A stretch of DNA of 64,000 nt from Qipengyuania aurantiaca (GTDB taxonomy: Bacteria; Pseudomonadota; Alphaproteobacteria; Sphingomonadales; Sphingomonadaceae): NCBI RefSeq assembly GCF_019711375.1, contig NZ_CP081295.1, positions 1,240,001-1,304,000 of the forward strand, in the 5' to 3' direction. How positions within the stretch are numbered: position 1 is the stretch's first letter; the number at the start of each line of letters is the position of its first letter. The notes under the pieces were generated by a model. It was not told where the DNA came from. It did no database searches and saw nothing but the letters and a program-made list of their open reading frames with translations. Positions 44,434 through 53,798 of the stretch are shown piece by piece. The position numbers and the translations under genes are program-made.

Positions 44434-46539
44434 GTGGAAACCTACATTCCCGCCCTTCAATGGACGGCGCTCATTGTCGCGACCTTGATCGCGCTTTCCT
44501 CGCTAGACGATCTGTTCGTCGACGCGGTTTTTTGGACAATACAGGCAAAGCGTCGATTATTCGGCAGAGGCGGTCCGGGACCGGCGTCGCCAGAAGCGTT
44601 GGTCGAAAAGAGCGAAGCGCCCATAGCTATCATGCTCCCGGCATGGAAAGAATTCGATGTCATCGCGAGCATGGTCGAGAGTGCCGTCAACGCGCTCGCC
44701 TATAGCAATTACACTATCTTTATCGGCACATACGCCAACGATCCTGACACGATCGCCGAAGTCGAAAAGGTTTCCGCTCGCTACAAGCAGGTTCGTCATG
44801 TGCGTGTTCCTCACGAAGGGCCAACCTGCAAGGCGGACTGCCTGAACTACATTGTCGCCGATATTGTTGCCCTCGAGGAAGAGCGCGGCATCGCTTTTGC
44901 CGGTTTGGTTTTGCATGACAGCGAGGATGTCCTGCACCCGCTGGAATTGCATCTCTTCAACTATCTGCTGCCGTTCAAGGACATGATCCAATTGCCGGTG
45001 GTCAGTCTGGAACAGCGGTACACGGACCTCGTCGCAGGCACTTATATGGACGAATTCGCCGAATGGCATGCGAAGGATCTGGTTGTCAGGCAAAGGCTCG
45101 CTAAAACCGTACCGTCTGCAGGGGTAGGAACCTGTTTTTCGCGTGAGGCGATCAATGTCCTGTTGGAAGCCGGCAATCCATTCAATACCGATACTTTGAC
45201 CGAAGATTACGACATCGGCAACCGTTTGGCGGAACGAGGCATGAATGCCGTGATCGAGCTCTATCCCGTTGAATATCGCACCCGCCGAGGAGCAATTTTC
45301 GGTATGGGACCCGACCGTATGGTGACGTTCTCCATGCCCCTTTGTGTCCGCGAACACTTTCCGAACAGGTTCCATACCAGCTATCGCCAGAAGGCCAGAT
45401 GGATCCTCGGCATCGCGCTTCAGGGTTGGGCGCAGCTTGGCTGGAGCAAATCGGCGATCGCGAACTATTTTCTTTTTCGCGATCGCAAGGCGTTGGTCAC
45501 ACCCACGCTGGCTATACTGGCCTACGCCTTGTTGGCGATCTACTTGGCGCTGAATATATGGTCATGGGTGAATGACAGACCGGCTGTCGCGCTTTTTTCA
45601 GGGCATCCAGCTGAACTGATTCTCCTTTGGTTCAATCTCTTCGCCCTCGCCGCGCGCCTCCTTCAGCGGATATTCTTCGTCGAAAGGATTTACGGTTGGG
45701 GGCATGCCTTCATGTCGATCCCCCGCGCATTCGTGCTGAGTTTCATAAATTTTGCGGCATCGATACGCGCGGCGCGCATATTTATCCTCAGCAAGATCAA
45801 TGGAAAGTCGATCGCGTGGGATAAAACCATGCATCGCTTCCCCTCGGACGAATGGCTGGGCGAAGAGAAGCGTCGACTGGGCGACATACTTCTTTCGTGG
45901 GAAGCGGTATCGCCTCCTGCGCTCGAAAAGGCCTTGATTGATCAGCAACTCAACGGGGGTTTACTGGGCGATCTTTTGATATGCCACGGCGCAATCAACG
46001 AAGACACGCTTTGCGAAGCCATTGCAACGCAGAACCATATGCCGCGGGCGGATGTGAATATCGACATGGTCCGAGAACATCTGGATCTGTTCGACCAAGA
46101 AATTATGCAGCGCTTGCACATATTGCCGTTTGGAATTTCGCTTGAAGGCGAAGTGATGCTCGCCGTATCGAGGCCAATGGCCCATTCAGAAGAAGAGTTG
46201 ATGCGATCACGGATGGGCAAGCCGTTCCGTCAACATATCGTTCCGGACAGTAAGATTGATGCAATTTTAGGGTTGTTGATGTTGCAACCCACGTGGGATG
46301 TCCCGGTACCGAGTGTTCCGCGCATTCACGAGCTACTCATCGAACACCGGCACTTGAAGAAAAGAGATCTCCGCAAGGTTCTGCAGGATTACGACGTCGC
46401 TCGCCACGGGACGATTGGGCAATTTCTCGTGGCCAAAAACGCCATTTCGCAATCCACACTGGACGAGATGCTCGCCTTGCGACGATCAATGATCGAAAAA
46501 CGCCGACAAAATTTAATCAAGGTGCCGGTTAATGCATAA
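44434..46539 (+). CDS. nfrB: NfrB-like membrane glycosyltransferase with MshEN modules
   Basis: A 701-residue inner-membrane protein. An N-terminal helix is followed by a processive family-2 glycosyltransferase domain at about 70-330, with the catalytic pattern LHDSEDVLHP, TEDYDIG and RQKARWILG. Four or so helices span 350-470. A C-terminal MshEN module at about 475-590 (RLGDILLSWEAVSPPALEKALIDQ, LLGDLLICHGAINEDTL) follows, then a second, weaker MshEN-like module at about 625-695 (RIHELLIEHRHLKKRDLRKVL, TIGQFLVAKNAISQSTLDE). In E. coli, NfrB binds cyclic di-GMP through MshEN and makes a surface glycan used by phage N4. Start is GTG. nfrA overlaps by eight bases. Base composition is lower in GC than nfrA. 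Confidence 0.9.
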   Translation: METYIPALQWTALIVATLIALSSLDDLFVDAVFWTIQAKRRLFGRGGPGPASPEALVEKSEAPIAIMLPAWKEFDVIASMVESAVNALAYSNYTIFIGTYANDPDTIAEVEKVSARYKQVRHVRVPHEGPTCKADCLNYIVADIVALEEERGIAFAGLVLHDSEDVLHPLELHLFNYLLPFKDMIQLPVVSLEQRYTDLVAGTYMDEFAEWHAKDLVVRQRLAKTVPSAGVGTCFSREAINVLLEAGNPFNTDTLTEDYDIGNRLAERGMNAVIELYPVEYRTRRGAIFGMGPDRMVTFSMPLCVREHFPNRFHTSYRQKARWILGIALQGWAQLGWSKSAIANYFLFRDRKALVTPTLAILAYALLAIYLALNIWSWVNDRPAVALFSGHPAELILLWFNLFALAARLLQRIFFVERIYGWGHAFMSIPRAFVLSFINFAASIRAARIFILSKINGKSIAWDKTMHRFPSDEWLGEEKRRLGDILLSWEAVSPPALEKALIDQQLNGGLLGDLLICHGAINEDTLCEAIATQNHMPRADVNIDMVREHLDLFDQEIMQRLHILPFGISLEGEVMLAVSRPMAHSEEELMRSRMGKPFRQHIVPDSKIDAILGLLMLQPTWDVPVPSVPRIHELLIEHRHLKKRDLRKVLQDYDVARHGTIGQFLVAKNAISQSTLDEMLALRRSMIEKRRQNLIKVPVNA

Positions 46540-47902
46540 CTCCGTGGTCGTCCGCCGTATTTTGCTGGCGCTGGCGCTCGCGCTACCTGTCGTCGTGCAG
46601 GCGCAGGAGGCGGGCGATCCCGCCCAGCAGCCTTTTCGCGATTACGAAGCGGGGCGCTATTTCGATGCTGCGCAGGGTGCGGAAGCCGCGCTGGCGCAGG
46701 ATCCCGACAATCCGGTTTGGTGGGCGCTGCTTGCCGAAGCGCGTGCGCAGATGGGCCAGCACCAGTCGGCCGCCGGGGCATTTTCGCGCGCGGCCGAGGA
46801 AGAACCCGATCCGGCCCAGCGCAGCTATTTCCGCCGCGCGCAGGCGCTGCAACTCGCTTATGCCGAGCGCTACGGCGAGGCGCGCGAGGTCGTTCGCGCC
46901 GCGATGGACGATCCGGCACTCCAGACCCGCCAATCGCTCGACTGGGCGATGGTGGCGATTGCCGCGCGCGATGATGCATCGGCGCAGGATATCCTCGACA
47001 ACGAGGCGCTCTACGCCGGCTTCACCCGCCAAAGCGCGCTCGACGCAGGCTATAGCGCCAAGCGCCGCGGGCTCGATAAGCGCGCGGTGCGGTTTTTCGA
47101 GACCGGCCTCAAGCTCGATGCCGAGGAGCAAGAGAAGCTCTCTCCCGCACAGCGCGAAGCCTTCCGGCGCGAGAACCGCGAACTGACGCGCGACTGGTCC
47201 TTCATCGCGCAGGGCAGCTTTTCAAGCGCAGGCCGGCCCATCGGCCCCGCCAACACCCCGCTCGGCGACGAGCGCGCGCCGCAATTCGGCGCCGAGGTTT
47301 CGCGCCGGATCGGCGGCTGGCGCAACGGGCGACCCTTCAGCGTCTTCGCGCGGGTCTATCATTCGGAGTTCCTGTCCGACGACGCGGTGACCGGCAACGC
47401 CACCCAAGGCTGGGTCGGCGTGCGCTACAAGCCGCTGTCGCAGGTGAATCTCAACCTGGAGGCGAGCCGCCTGATCGGGCTCGATGCCGACGGGCTCGAC
47501 GACTGGTCTTTGCGCAGCGCCATTTCGGGCGGGCAGGGGCTCGAACCCGAGGTCGGTGAGCGCAACTGGCCCTATGCGCGCTATTACGGGGATCTGTCTT
47601 ACCTGACCGAGGCGGATGTCGTCTTCGGCCTCGCAGAGGGGCGGGTCGGCTATTCCTTCCTGCTCGACGAGCGTGCCACGGTCCTGACGCCCTATGCGGT
47701 TGCGCGGCTGGGTCTCGACACCGGGCGTCTCGAGGAGGAGGCGCTGGGCGCCGGCATCGGCCTGTCGCTGCGCCACTGGTTCGACGAAACCGAGACGATC
47801 GCCTACCGCGGCTTTATCGATTTCGACGTGCAGGCGCGCCAGCGCATCGCGGGCGACCGCCGCGCGACCGGGGTGCTCGCAACGGTGACTATCGGACGTT
47901 AG
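46532..47902 (+). CDS. nfrA: NfrA-like outer-membrane protein (phage N4 adsorption protein A family)
   Basis: A 456-residue exported protein with a signal peptide (cleaved after VVQAQ, about residue 25) and TPR-type helical repeats in the first 200 residues (YEAGRYFDAAQGAEAALAQDPDNPVWWALLAEARAQ). The C-terminal NfrA_C-like beta-barrel (GWVGVRYKPLSQVNLNLEASRLIG, LSYLTEADVVFGLAEGRVGYSF) follows. It is half the length of E. coli NfrA, which has more TPR units. It should form the outer-membrane exit for the glycan made by NfrB, with which it overlaps. Convergent with the patatin gene; the stops are only nine bases apart. Confidence 0.88.
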   Translation: MHNSVVVRRILLALALALPVVVQAQEAGDPAQQPFRDYEAGRYFDAAQGAEAALAQDPDNPVWWALLAEARAQMGQHQSAAGAFSRAAEEEPDPAQRSYFRRAQALQLAYAERYGEAREVVRAAMDDPALQTRQSLDWAMVAIAARDDASAQDILDNEALYAGFTRQSALDAGYSAKRRGLDKRAVRFFETGLKLDAEEQEKLSPAQREAFRRENRELTRDWSFIAQGSFSSAGRPIGPANTPLGDERAPQFGAEVSRRIGGWRNGRPFSVFARVYHSEFLSDDAVTGNATQGWVGVRYKPLSQVNLNLEASRLIGLDADGLDDWSLRSAISGGQGLEPEVGERNWPYARYYGDLSYLTEADVVFGLAEGRVGYSFLLDERATVLTPYAVARLGLDTGRLEEEALGAGIGLSLRHWFDETETIAYRGFIDFDVQARQRIAGDRRATGVLATVTIGR

Positions 47903-47911
47903 GCGCGCGCC

Positions 47912-49273
47912 TCAAAGCTTGCGCATTTCCCACCAGGGGCCTCCCTCGCGCTGCGCCTTGTGGCGGCCGAGGTCGCGCAGGCAGGCCATGAAGGCGGGCT
48001 TGAACATCTCGTCTTCCTTGCTGCAATCCGCCTCCTCGCACTGGCAATCGAAATTGTCCCAGCCATCCGCCGTGGTCACCCAGATGTCGCCATGCGGGTT
48101 GAGCAGCCGCAGGTTCGCAATTGCGCCGACCTCGCTTTCGTTGACGAGCAGGTCGTAGCCGCGCTTGCCGTTGTGCAGCGGGTTGTCGCTGGCGTCCAGA
48201 TGCGGGGCGGAAGTCCGTACGGTCGGCCCGTTGCGCACGACGAAGAAATCGGGGGTGACCATGGCCTGTTCGTGACCGGGCGGGTCGGCGTCATCCGGAT
48301 GGCCGGCACGCTTCTTGATCTCCTCGTGCATCTCCTCGACGGCGCGTTCGAAGAAGACCGAGCGGCGCACCCCGCCGTCGTAGAGAGAGCGGTCACCATG
48401 CTCGAGGCCGGTGACGCGCAGCTGCTGGTGGAAGACGGGCATGGCTGAGGAGGCCATGGCGGCCGCGGTCAGGGCTTCGACGGCGGCTTCGTTATCGGGT
48501 GCGGTGCGGACCAGTTCGCGCACATCGGCGTAATGGAACAGGCCGCAATTCGCCTCGACGAAGCCGATATAGCCCTCGATCGAACTGTCGCGGATCGCCT
48601 CCAGCATGGTGGCGTCCTCGTTCTCGTAGATCGCGTCGCGGATGCGCTTGCGCAAAGGGCCGGTCCCTGCTTGCGCGCCGCGCAGCAGCATCTGGATCAT
48701 GCCGCGATTGTCGACCACCTCGCTCTCGTGCTTGGGCGAATAGCCCCATTCGAGCCGCTCGATAGCGTATTGCCGCAGTTCGGGCCGGGCGTTGCCGTCG
48801 AGCGCGACCATCAGCAGCAGCGTCTGAAGCGAGCCGGTGGAAATGCCGGTGATGACCTTCACATTGCGCATGGCGAGCTGGTCGGGGCTGGCGTCGTGCA
48901 TGGCCTTGAACAGGCCCGCACCGTAAGCCCCCCATTGCCCGCCGCCCGAGAGCATGAGGATTTTCTCGTGATGCGTGTGCGGGGCCTCGTGCGCTTCCAC
49001 CTTGCGATGGGGCGGCGTGCCGGGATCGGCCTTGCGGGCGACCATCTTGCGCAGCTCCCAGGACATCGGATCCTTGCGCGGCCCATGGTGATCGAGCCGT
49101 GCGTCGCGCTGGATATCGGCGATGAACTTGCTCGCGCGCGGCTTGTGGATGTGGTCCGCGAAATGCGGCGAATGGATCGCCTGCGGCCCCCAGTTGAGCT
49201 TCTTGCGCAGCCACCAGACCAGCAGTCCGGCTGCGAGCAGGATCGCAAGCGCGATCAGGATTCCCTTGAGCAT
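47912..49273 (-). CDS. Membrane-anchored patatin-like phospholipase
   Basis: A 453-residue protein with an N-terminal membrane helix (ILIALAILLAAGLLVWWL), a basic/His-rich linker and a patatin domain. The oxyanion loop GGGQWGAYGAG, nucleophile elbow GISTG (Ser145) and catalytic Asp299 in YDGG form the intact Ser-Asp dyad. The C-terminal part carries a Cys-rich patch (FDCQCEEADC) that could bind metal or form disulphides. Such enzymes hydrolyse membrane phospholipids; the exact substrate is unknown. GGGGGGAGG upstream of ATG is a strong ribosome site. It is divergent from the flavoprotein gene across 53 bases. Confidence 0.93.
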   Translation of the reverse strand: MLKGILIALAILLAAGLLVWWLRKKLNWGPQAIHSPHFADHIHKPRASKFIADIQRDARLDHHGPRKDPMSWELRKMVARKADPGTPPHRKVEAHEAPHTHHEKILMLSGGGQWGAYGAGLFKAMHDASPDQLAMRNVKVITGISTGSLQTLLLMVALDGNARPELRQYAIERLEWGYSPKHESEVVDNRGMIQMLLRGAQAGTGPLRKRIRDAIYENEDATMLEAIRDSSIEGYIGFVEANCGLFHYADVRELVRTAPDNEAAVEALTAAAMASSAMPVFHQQLRVTGLEHGDRSLYDGGVRRSVFFERAVEEMHEEIKKRAGHPDDADPPGHEQAMVTPDFFVVRNGPTVRTSAPHLDASDNPLHNGKRGYDLLVNESEVGAIANLRLLNPHGDIWVTTADGWDNFDCQCEEADCSKEDEMFKPAFMACLRDLGRHKAQREGGPWWEMRKL

Positions 49274-49313
49274 CGATCCTCCCCCCGAAAAATCGCCCGT
49301 GACGGTTCTGGCC

Positions 49314-49326
49314 TATAACATTGCCG
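49314..49326 (+). promoter_or_regulatory. Minus-10 element suggesting a leaderless transcript
   Basis: TATAAC at 49314-49319 lies seven bases before the ATG at 49327, which would put transcription start at or next to the start codon. There is no ribosome site in front of this ATG, which agrees with leaderless translation. The minus-35 match is poor. Confidence 0.35.
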
Positions 49327-51009
49327 ATGGACAGCGATATTGTCGAGCGTGCGGCAGGGGTGGCCATCGATTGGGGGGAAGGCATGACGACGATCGAGCG
49401 CGAATTCGGCGGGATGTGGCGCAACGAGCACCGCTCGCTGATGAAGTTTTATCGGCGCGAGGCGGCGATCGTGGAGGAGGGCGGAGCGGATGTTGTTGCG
49501 GTTATGCGCCGCCGCCGCACGGTGCTGGGTGCGCTCATCGCGGACGAAGCGGCAAAGGATCGCGAGCTGTGCGTGACAGGCTCGGGCTGGTCGCAGAGCG
49601 ATCTTTATCACAACCTTTCCACCCACCTGAAAACGGACCGGGACGAAGGCATATGGGAGCTGCCGGAGGAGGCGTTCCTGCCGGGTGTCGAGGGTCGGCA
49701 CCGTTACCTCTTGGTGACCGGCGGGACCAAGATCCACCGGTTGATGGAGCATCTCCACGAGGCGGGCCGCGACCTTTCGCTGCGCACGGCGGGTTCGCAC
49801 AAGGGGCAGTCCCTCGCAGGGCTTGTTGGCACCGGATCGCATGGCTCGACCATGGCAGAAAGCGGGGCGGAAACGCATGTTCGGGGGATGGTCCTTTCGA
49901 CCGGGCGCGAGGAAGCGGTCTGGCTCGCCGATCCGGAAAAGCCGGTTCTGCGCGAGGAATGGGTGGCCCAGTTCGCCAGCGCGGGCGACCCTGCCTATTT
50001 TGCCTCGGCGCGCGTGCATCTTGGAGGAATGGGCTTCGTCTCGGCCTATCTCATCGAGGCGGTCGACGAGTTCTATTGCGGCCTCGTCAAGCGTGTGCGC
50101 GTCCTGCCATCGGACTGGTACGACCGTATAGCGACCGGCGATTTCGCCGGGGCAATGGGCGATGTCGCATCCGGGCGCACCCCGCATTATTACGAGCTGA
50201 CCTTCGATCCCTTCGGCGGCGAGGCGCAGGAAGTGTGCGAGACCATCTGGCTCGATATCGACAGCGCGGGCAAGCGGCACGACCTTGGGCGCCAAGTCGA
50301 GCACCACACGCTCGACGCCATCGCGAAGGTCGGGGCGAAGGGCCTGCACGAGGTGCCGCAATCGGAGCTGGTGACCGACAACCCGCTGCCTGCGGAGGAT
50401 TTCGAAGGTCGCATTCGCGATCTCATCGATGTGCCCGAGCGTATCCTGGAGGACTTTCGCGAAAACGCGGTGTGCGACGATGCCGATGTGCCGCGCACGC
50501 TTTCGCAGTTGACCGCCGTGTGGAAGCCGCATGTGCTGATGGGGTTCCGGGTCGACGTTTACAACGCCGCCTTCGCCGTACCACGCGAGCGGCTGGCCGA
50601 GGTCATGCGGATCGCACGGACGATGGCCTGCGGCGAGAACAGCATCCGCCAGTTCTCCAAGGATTTCGTCTACACCGTGCGCTTTGCGAAGAAGAGCGAG
50701 GCGGGGATGGGATTCCTGCGTTTTGAGGACAACGCCATCATCAATATTGACGGGCTACCTGCCAACTTCCTGCTCGGCAGCGACGCACCGGCGGCCGCCG
50801 TGCATTTGCAGCATCTGCTCGAGAAGGCGGGCGTTCCTTTCGCGATGCACTGGGGCAAGGACGCGCAGATGAACGCCGCTGCGATCCGCCGGCAATATGG
50901 CGATGCGGCAGTCGAGGCCTATCGCGGTGCGCGCAAGGCGATCCTTGGCGCGAGCGCGAAAGCCTTCGTCTCGCCCGCGCTCGAACATTGGGGCCTGCAG
51001 AGCGACTAG
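49327..51009 (+). CDS. FAD-binding oxidase related to aldonolactone oxidases
   Basis: A 560-residue flavoprotein of the VAO/PCMH superfamily. The FAD-binding part has LLVTGGTKIHRLMEHLHEAGRDLSLRTAGSHKGQSLAG and GTGSHGSTMAESGAETHVRG. The C-terminus carries the HWGK motif (FAMHWGKDAQ) typical of D-arabinono-1,4-lactone / L-gulono-lactone oxidases. The usual FAD-linking His cannot be assigned. It is longer than classical aldonolactone oxidases (about 430-460 residues), so the substrate remains open. ATG at 49327 is preferred over a TTG two codons upstream. The gene is convergent with ppc. Confidence 0.8.
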   Translation: MDSDIVERAAGVAIDWGEGMTTIEREFGGMWRNEHRSLMKFYRREAAIVEEGGADVVAVMRRRRTVLGALIADEAAKDRELCVTGSGWSQSDLYHNLSTHLKTDRDEGIWELPEEAFLPGVEGRHRYLLVTGGTKIHRLMEHLHEAGRDLSLRTAGSHKGQSLAGLVGTGSHGSTMAESGAETHVRGMVLSTGREEAVWLADPEKPVLREEWVAQFASAGDPAYFASARVHLGGMGFVSAYLIEAVDEFYCGLVKRVRVLPSDWYDRIATGDFAGAMGDVASGRTPHYYELTFDPFGGEAQEVCETIWLDIDSAGKRHDLGRQVEHHTLDAIAKVGAKGLHEVPQSELVTDNPLPAEDFEGRIRDLIDVPERILEDFRENAVCDDADVPRTLSQLTAVWKPHVLMGFRVDVYNAAFAVPRERLAEVMRIARTMACGENSIRQFSKDFVYTVRFAKKSEAGMGFLRFEDNAIINIDGLPANFLLGSDAPAAAVHLQHLLEKAGVPFAMHWGKDAQMNAAAIRRQYGDAAVEAYRGARKAILGASAKAFVSPALEHWGLQSD

Positions 51010-51023
51010 CGTCCCGCGCGCCG

Positions 51024-53798
51024 TCAGCCGTGCGCGCCGAACATGTTGGCGATGGCCGTGGAGATGCGCAGGTTGAGGCCGTGCGCTTCCTCGATCGGGT
51101 CGATGTAATCGCGCCGGATCGCGTCATAGCCTTCGCCGCCTTCGCGCGGGTACTGGCTGGTTTCCGCCATCGCGAAATCGTCCGTCACCGGATAGCTCGC
51201 CGGGAAGGCGCGGCGCATCTGGGCGAGCGCTTCTTCCACGCGCAGGGTGAAGACCATCTCCAGCACGTCGCGGCGGCTGATGTCGTTGGCGCGGCTGAAG
51301 GCCGGGACCGAGACTGCCTTGAGGAACATATGCTGCAACAGCGCGAGGCGGAGCGACTGGAGCACGCCGATCGTGCGGCGCGCCTCCTCGCGCTGCGGGT
51401 GCGGCGCTTCGTCGGGCACGAGGTCGAAAAGCCGGTGGAGCTTCAGCGCATCGACCCGCAGGCGCGAGGCCAGGCGGCGGAAGACGCCGTTGCGATCGTC
51501 CGTGATGAGATATTCGGCGAGGTCCTCGCAGGCGCGCGCCAGATGCTCCTCGGTGCCGCGATAGGGACGGCTCGCCCAATAGGCGGAGTTGAACAGCTCG
51601 CCATAGGCGGCGACCGTCTTGATGCTGGCGAGCGCGTTGGAGGCGCGCACCAGCCGCATGATCTGCCGACCACGCGGGCTTTCGCGCAGCAGCTCGGCGA
51701 TATCCTCGTAATTGCCCTCCGCCGCGCTGCCGACGCCCGCGATGATGTTCACCGGATAGCCCAGCTGCTGGAGGATGGCGTTGTGCGGGATGGCGCGGAT
51801 CTGACGCAGGCTCATCTCGCGCTCGGCCGATAGGTCCGACTGGCGGCGCGAAACCCGGCTGCCGGTGGAATTGAGGAGGCCGAGCCCGAAAGCGGTCACC
51901 GCGCGGCTGTAGGTACGGCTTTCGAGGTGGTCCTGCTGCTCGTCCTTGATCGCGCGGTAGAAATCGAGGCTGAGGTCCGTCCGGCGGTAAAAGGGATCGG
52001 TCGGCGCATCGGGATCGGTCTCGGCGGGTGCCAGTTCGGCGATGGTCGAGAGCGTGGCGCGCGCCAGATCGGGCGTGGCGAAGAAGAGGTAGCCGTCGCC
52101 GCCCTGGAAGCTGGCCTCGGGTTCGAGCCGGATACCGGCGCGCGCGAACCGGCGGCGGGCCCAGGGGCTCATCGGCCATTCGAGGCGGTCCTTGAAACCG
52201 CCCGGATGCGCGCCGCGGCCCATGCCTTCGCCATGCGTGTTGAACACCAGCGCGGCGACATCGGTGAGGCCATTGGCGCTCATGGCGTTTGCAAGCCGCC
52301 CCTGCAGGCGTTCGATCGCGAGGCTGGCGGGTATCTGGCCGACGAACCGCCCGGCATCGGAAAATCCGGTCTGGATCGCGATGCGGCCGCGCTTCTGTGC
52401 GTAGCTCTGGAACGCCTCTTCCTTCAGCAGCGCGTCGAGGAAGCGCCCCCCGTGTTCGAGCGCGGTCTCGGTCTCGAACAGCGGCGAGACATCGACCTTG
52501 TCCTCGATCCCGAAGAGCTTGGCGAAATAGAGTGCGGCGAGCACGGTTGCGGGCTGCTCGCATTCGGCGACCAGCATTCGGATCGGCGCATCGGCGTCCA
52601 CGTGCTTGAGGATCTGCGCCATGGCGAGGAACTGGCGCACGGCGGTGCTGCTCTCGACCGCAAGCGAGGCGAAATTGGCGGTCAGCGGCTCGGCGCCCTT
52701 TACGAGGTCGCGCAGCGCGTTGAGCGCGCCCTGGCTGCCGAGGTCGAGATCGGCCCCGCCCGGGATGCGGCTGCGGATCGCGTTGTGCAGCTGCTTGGCG
52801 TTTACGCGGAAATGGATGAGGCCCATGCCCAGCCCGTCGGCGCGCATGGCGGCGGCCAGCGCTTTGAGCGCCACGGCCTTGTCCTGCTCGCAGCCCAGCG
52901 CCTCTTCTTCCAATTGCGAGATCACGGGTGCGAGGCTCAGCAGCTTGTCGTCGCCCTCTTCGGTCAGCCGGTTGGCCGCGGCCGACAGGTCGGCGCGGTC
53001 GGACAGGTCGCCGGCGAATTCCTGCGCGCTGGCCTCGGTGCGCGCCTGCGCCTTGCGCATGGCGTCGAGCAAGGCGTGGCCTGCGTCAATCGCTTCGAGC
53101 CGGTCGGCATAGCGGCCCAGCCGCTGCGCCTTTTCCGACAGGCGGAATGCGATGGAGGTGTACCACTTGATGTCGGTGCGCCCGTCCATGTCGTAACCGA
53201 CCCAGCTGGCGAAGCGGAACGGCAGCGGTTCAAGCTCGCGCCAGCGGTCGGGCCACTCGCCTGCCGCGCATTGCAGCAGGCTCGTGTTGATCGCGTCGCG
53301 CGCGTCCTGCGCGTTGGCCATGGCGGCCATGGCGCGTGAATGCTCGTATTGCAGCGTGATCTCGGGCCGTTCGACCGCGACGGGAGAGACGGCTTTCCCG
53401 CCGCCAGCAGCCTCGGCCACGACATCGGTCTGCTCGGGCGTGAGCAGGAAGGTGGGGTGCGCGGTGAAGACGACGTGGAGCTGCGGGTGCGACCAGTGTT
53501 CGCGAAACGCCTCGAACCCGCCCTTGTCGCGGCAGAAGCCGGTCATACGTGCAGACGTGTTCTTCGGCGTCACCAGATCGCACAACCGGTCGGCGCGCGC
53601 CTCCAGCGAGCGGGTCTCAAGCTCCGCGATGAGCCCGGAGAAATCCTCCAGCGAAATCTCGCCCGCCTCCAGTTTGCGCGAAAGATCGTGGGCGAGCTGG
53701 AAGACGGGATTGAAGAGCGGAGTTTCCTGCGTTCGCTTGTGCAATTCGCGAAGTTCGTGCGTCAGTGTGGCGAAGGTCAGCGGTTGCAGGCTCGACAT
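51024..53798 (-). CDS. ppc: Phosphoenolpyruvate carboxylase family protein, divergent
   Basis: A 924-residue protein with the overall PEP carboxylase layout. The catalytic-His motif is VVFTAHPTF (canonical TAHPTE has Glu). WVGYDMDGRTD replaces WMGGDRDGNP. FSDAGRFVG stands for YSDSxKDaG, so the Lys is Arg. HGEGMGRGAHPGG replaces the GRGGxxGRGGG loop, keeping one Arg. GSRVSRR and SLRQIRAIP match GSRPxKR and LRAIP. The C-terminal QNTG is not found. The enzyme would carboxylate PEP to oxaloacetate, but several active-site residues differ, so activity is uncertain. ATG at 53796-53798 is preferred to an upstream start. Divergent from mtnP. Confidence 0.85.
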   Translation of the reverse strand: MSSLQPLTFATLTHELRELHKRTQETPLFNPVFQLAHDLSRKLEAGEISLEDFSGLIAELETRSLEARADRLCDLVTPKNTSARMTGFCRDKGGFEAFREHWSHPQLHVVFTAHPTFLLTPEQTDVVAEAAGGGKAVSPVAVERPEITLQYEHSRAMAAMANAQDARDAINTSLLQCAAGEWPDRWRELEPLPFRFASWVGYDMDGRTDIKWYTSIAFRLSEKAQRLGRYADRLEAIDAGHALLDAMRKAQARTEASAQEFAGDLSDRADLSAAANRLTEEGDDKLLSLAPVISQLEEEALGCEQDKAVALKALAAAMRADGLGMGLIHFRVNAKQLHNAIRSRIPGGADLDLGSQGALNALRDLVKGAEPLTANFASLAVESSTAVRQFLAMAQILKHVDADAPIRMLVAECEQPATVLAALYFAKLFGIEDKVDVSPLFETETALEHGGRFLDALLKEEAFQSYAQKRGRIAIQTGFSDAGRFVGQIPASLAIERLQGRLANAMSANGLTDVAALVFNTHGEGMGRGAHPGGFKDRLEWPMSPWARRRFARAGIRLEPEASFQGGDGYLFFATPDLARATLSTIAELAPAETDPDAPTDPFYRRTDLSLDFYRAIKDEQQDHLESRTYSRAVTAFGLGLLNSTGSRVSRRQSDLSAEREMSLRQIRAIPHNAILQQLGYPVNIIAGVGSAAEGNYEDIAELLRESPRGRQIMRLVRASNALASIKTVAAYGELFNSAYWASRPYRGTEEHLARACEDLAEYLITDDRNGVFRRLASRLRVDALKLHRLFDLVPDEAPHPQREEARRTIGVLQSLRLALLQHMFLKAVSVPAFSRANDISRRDVLEMVFTLRVEEALAQMRRAFPASYPVTDDFAMAETSQYPREGGEGYDAIRRDYIDPIEEAHGLNLRISTAIANMFGAHG

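Noticed and set aside
51003..51023. Terminator between the convergent oxidase and ppc genes
   Set aside because: The 14-base gap has a GC-rich CGCGCG stretch but no T-run on either strand.
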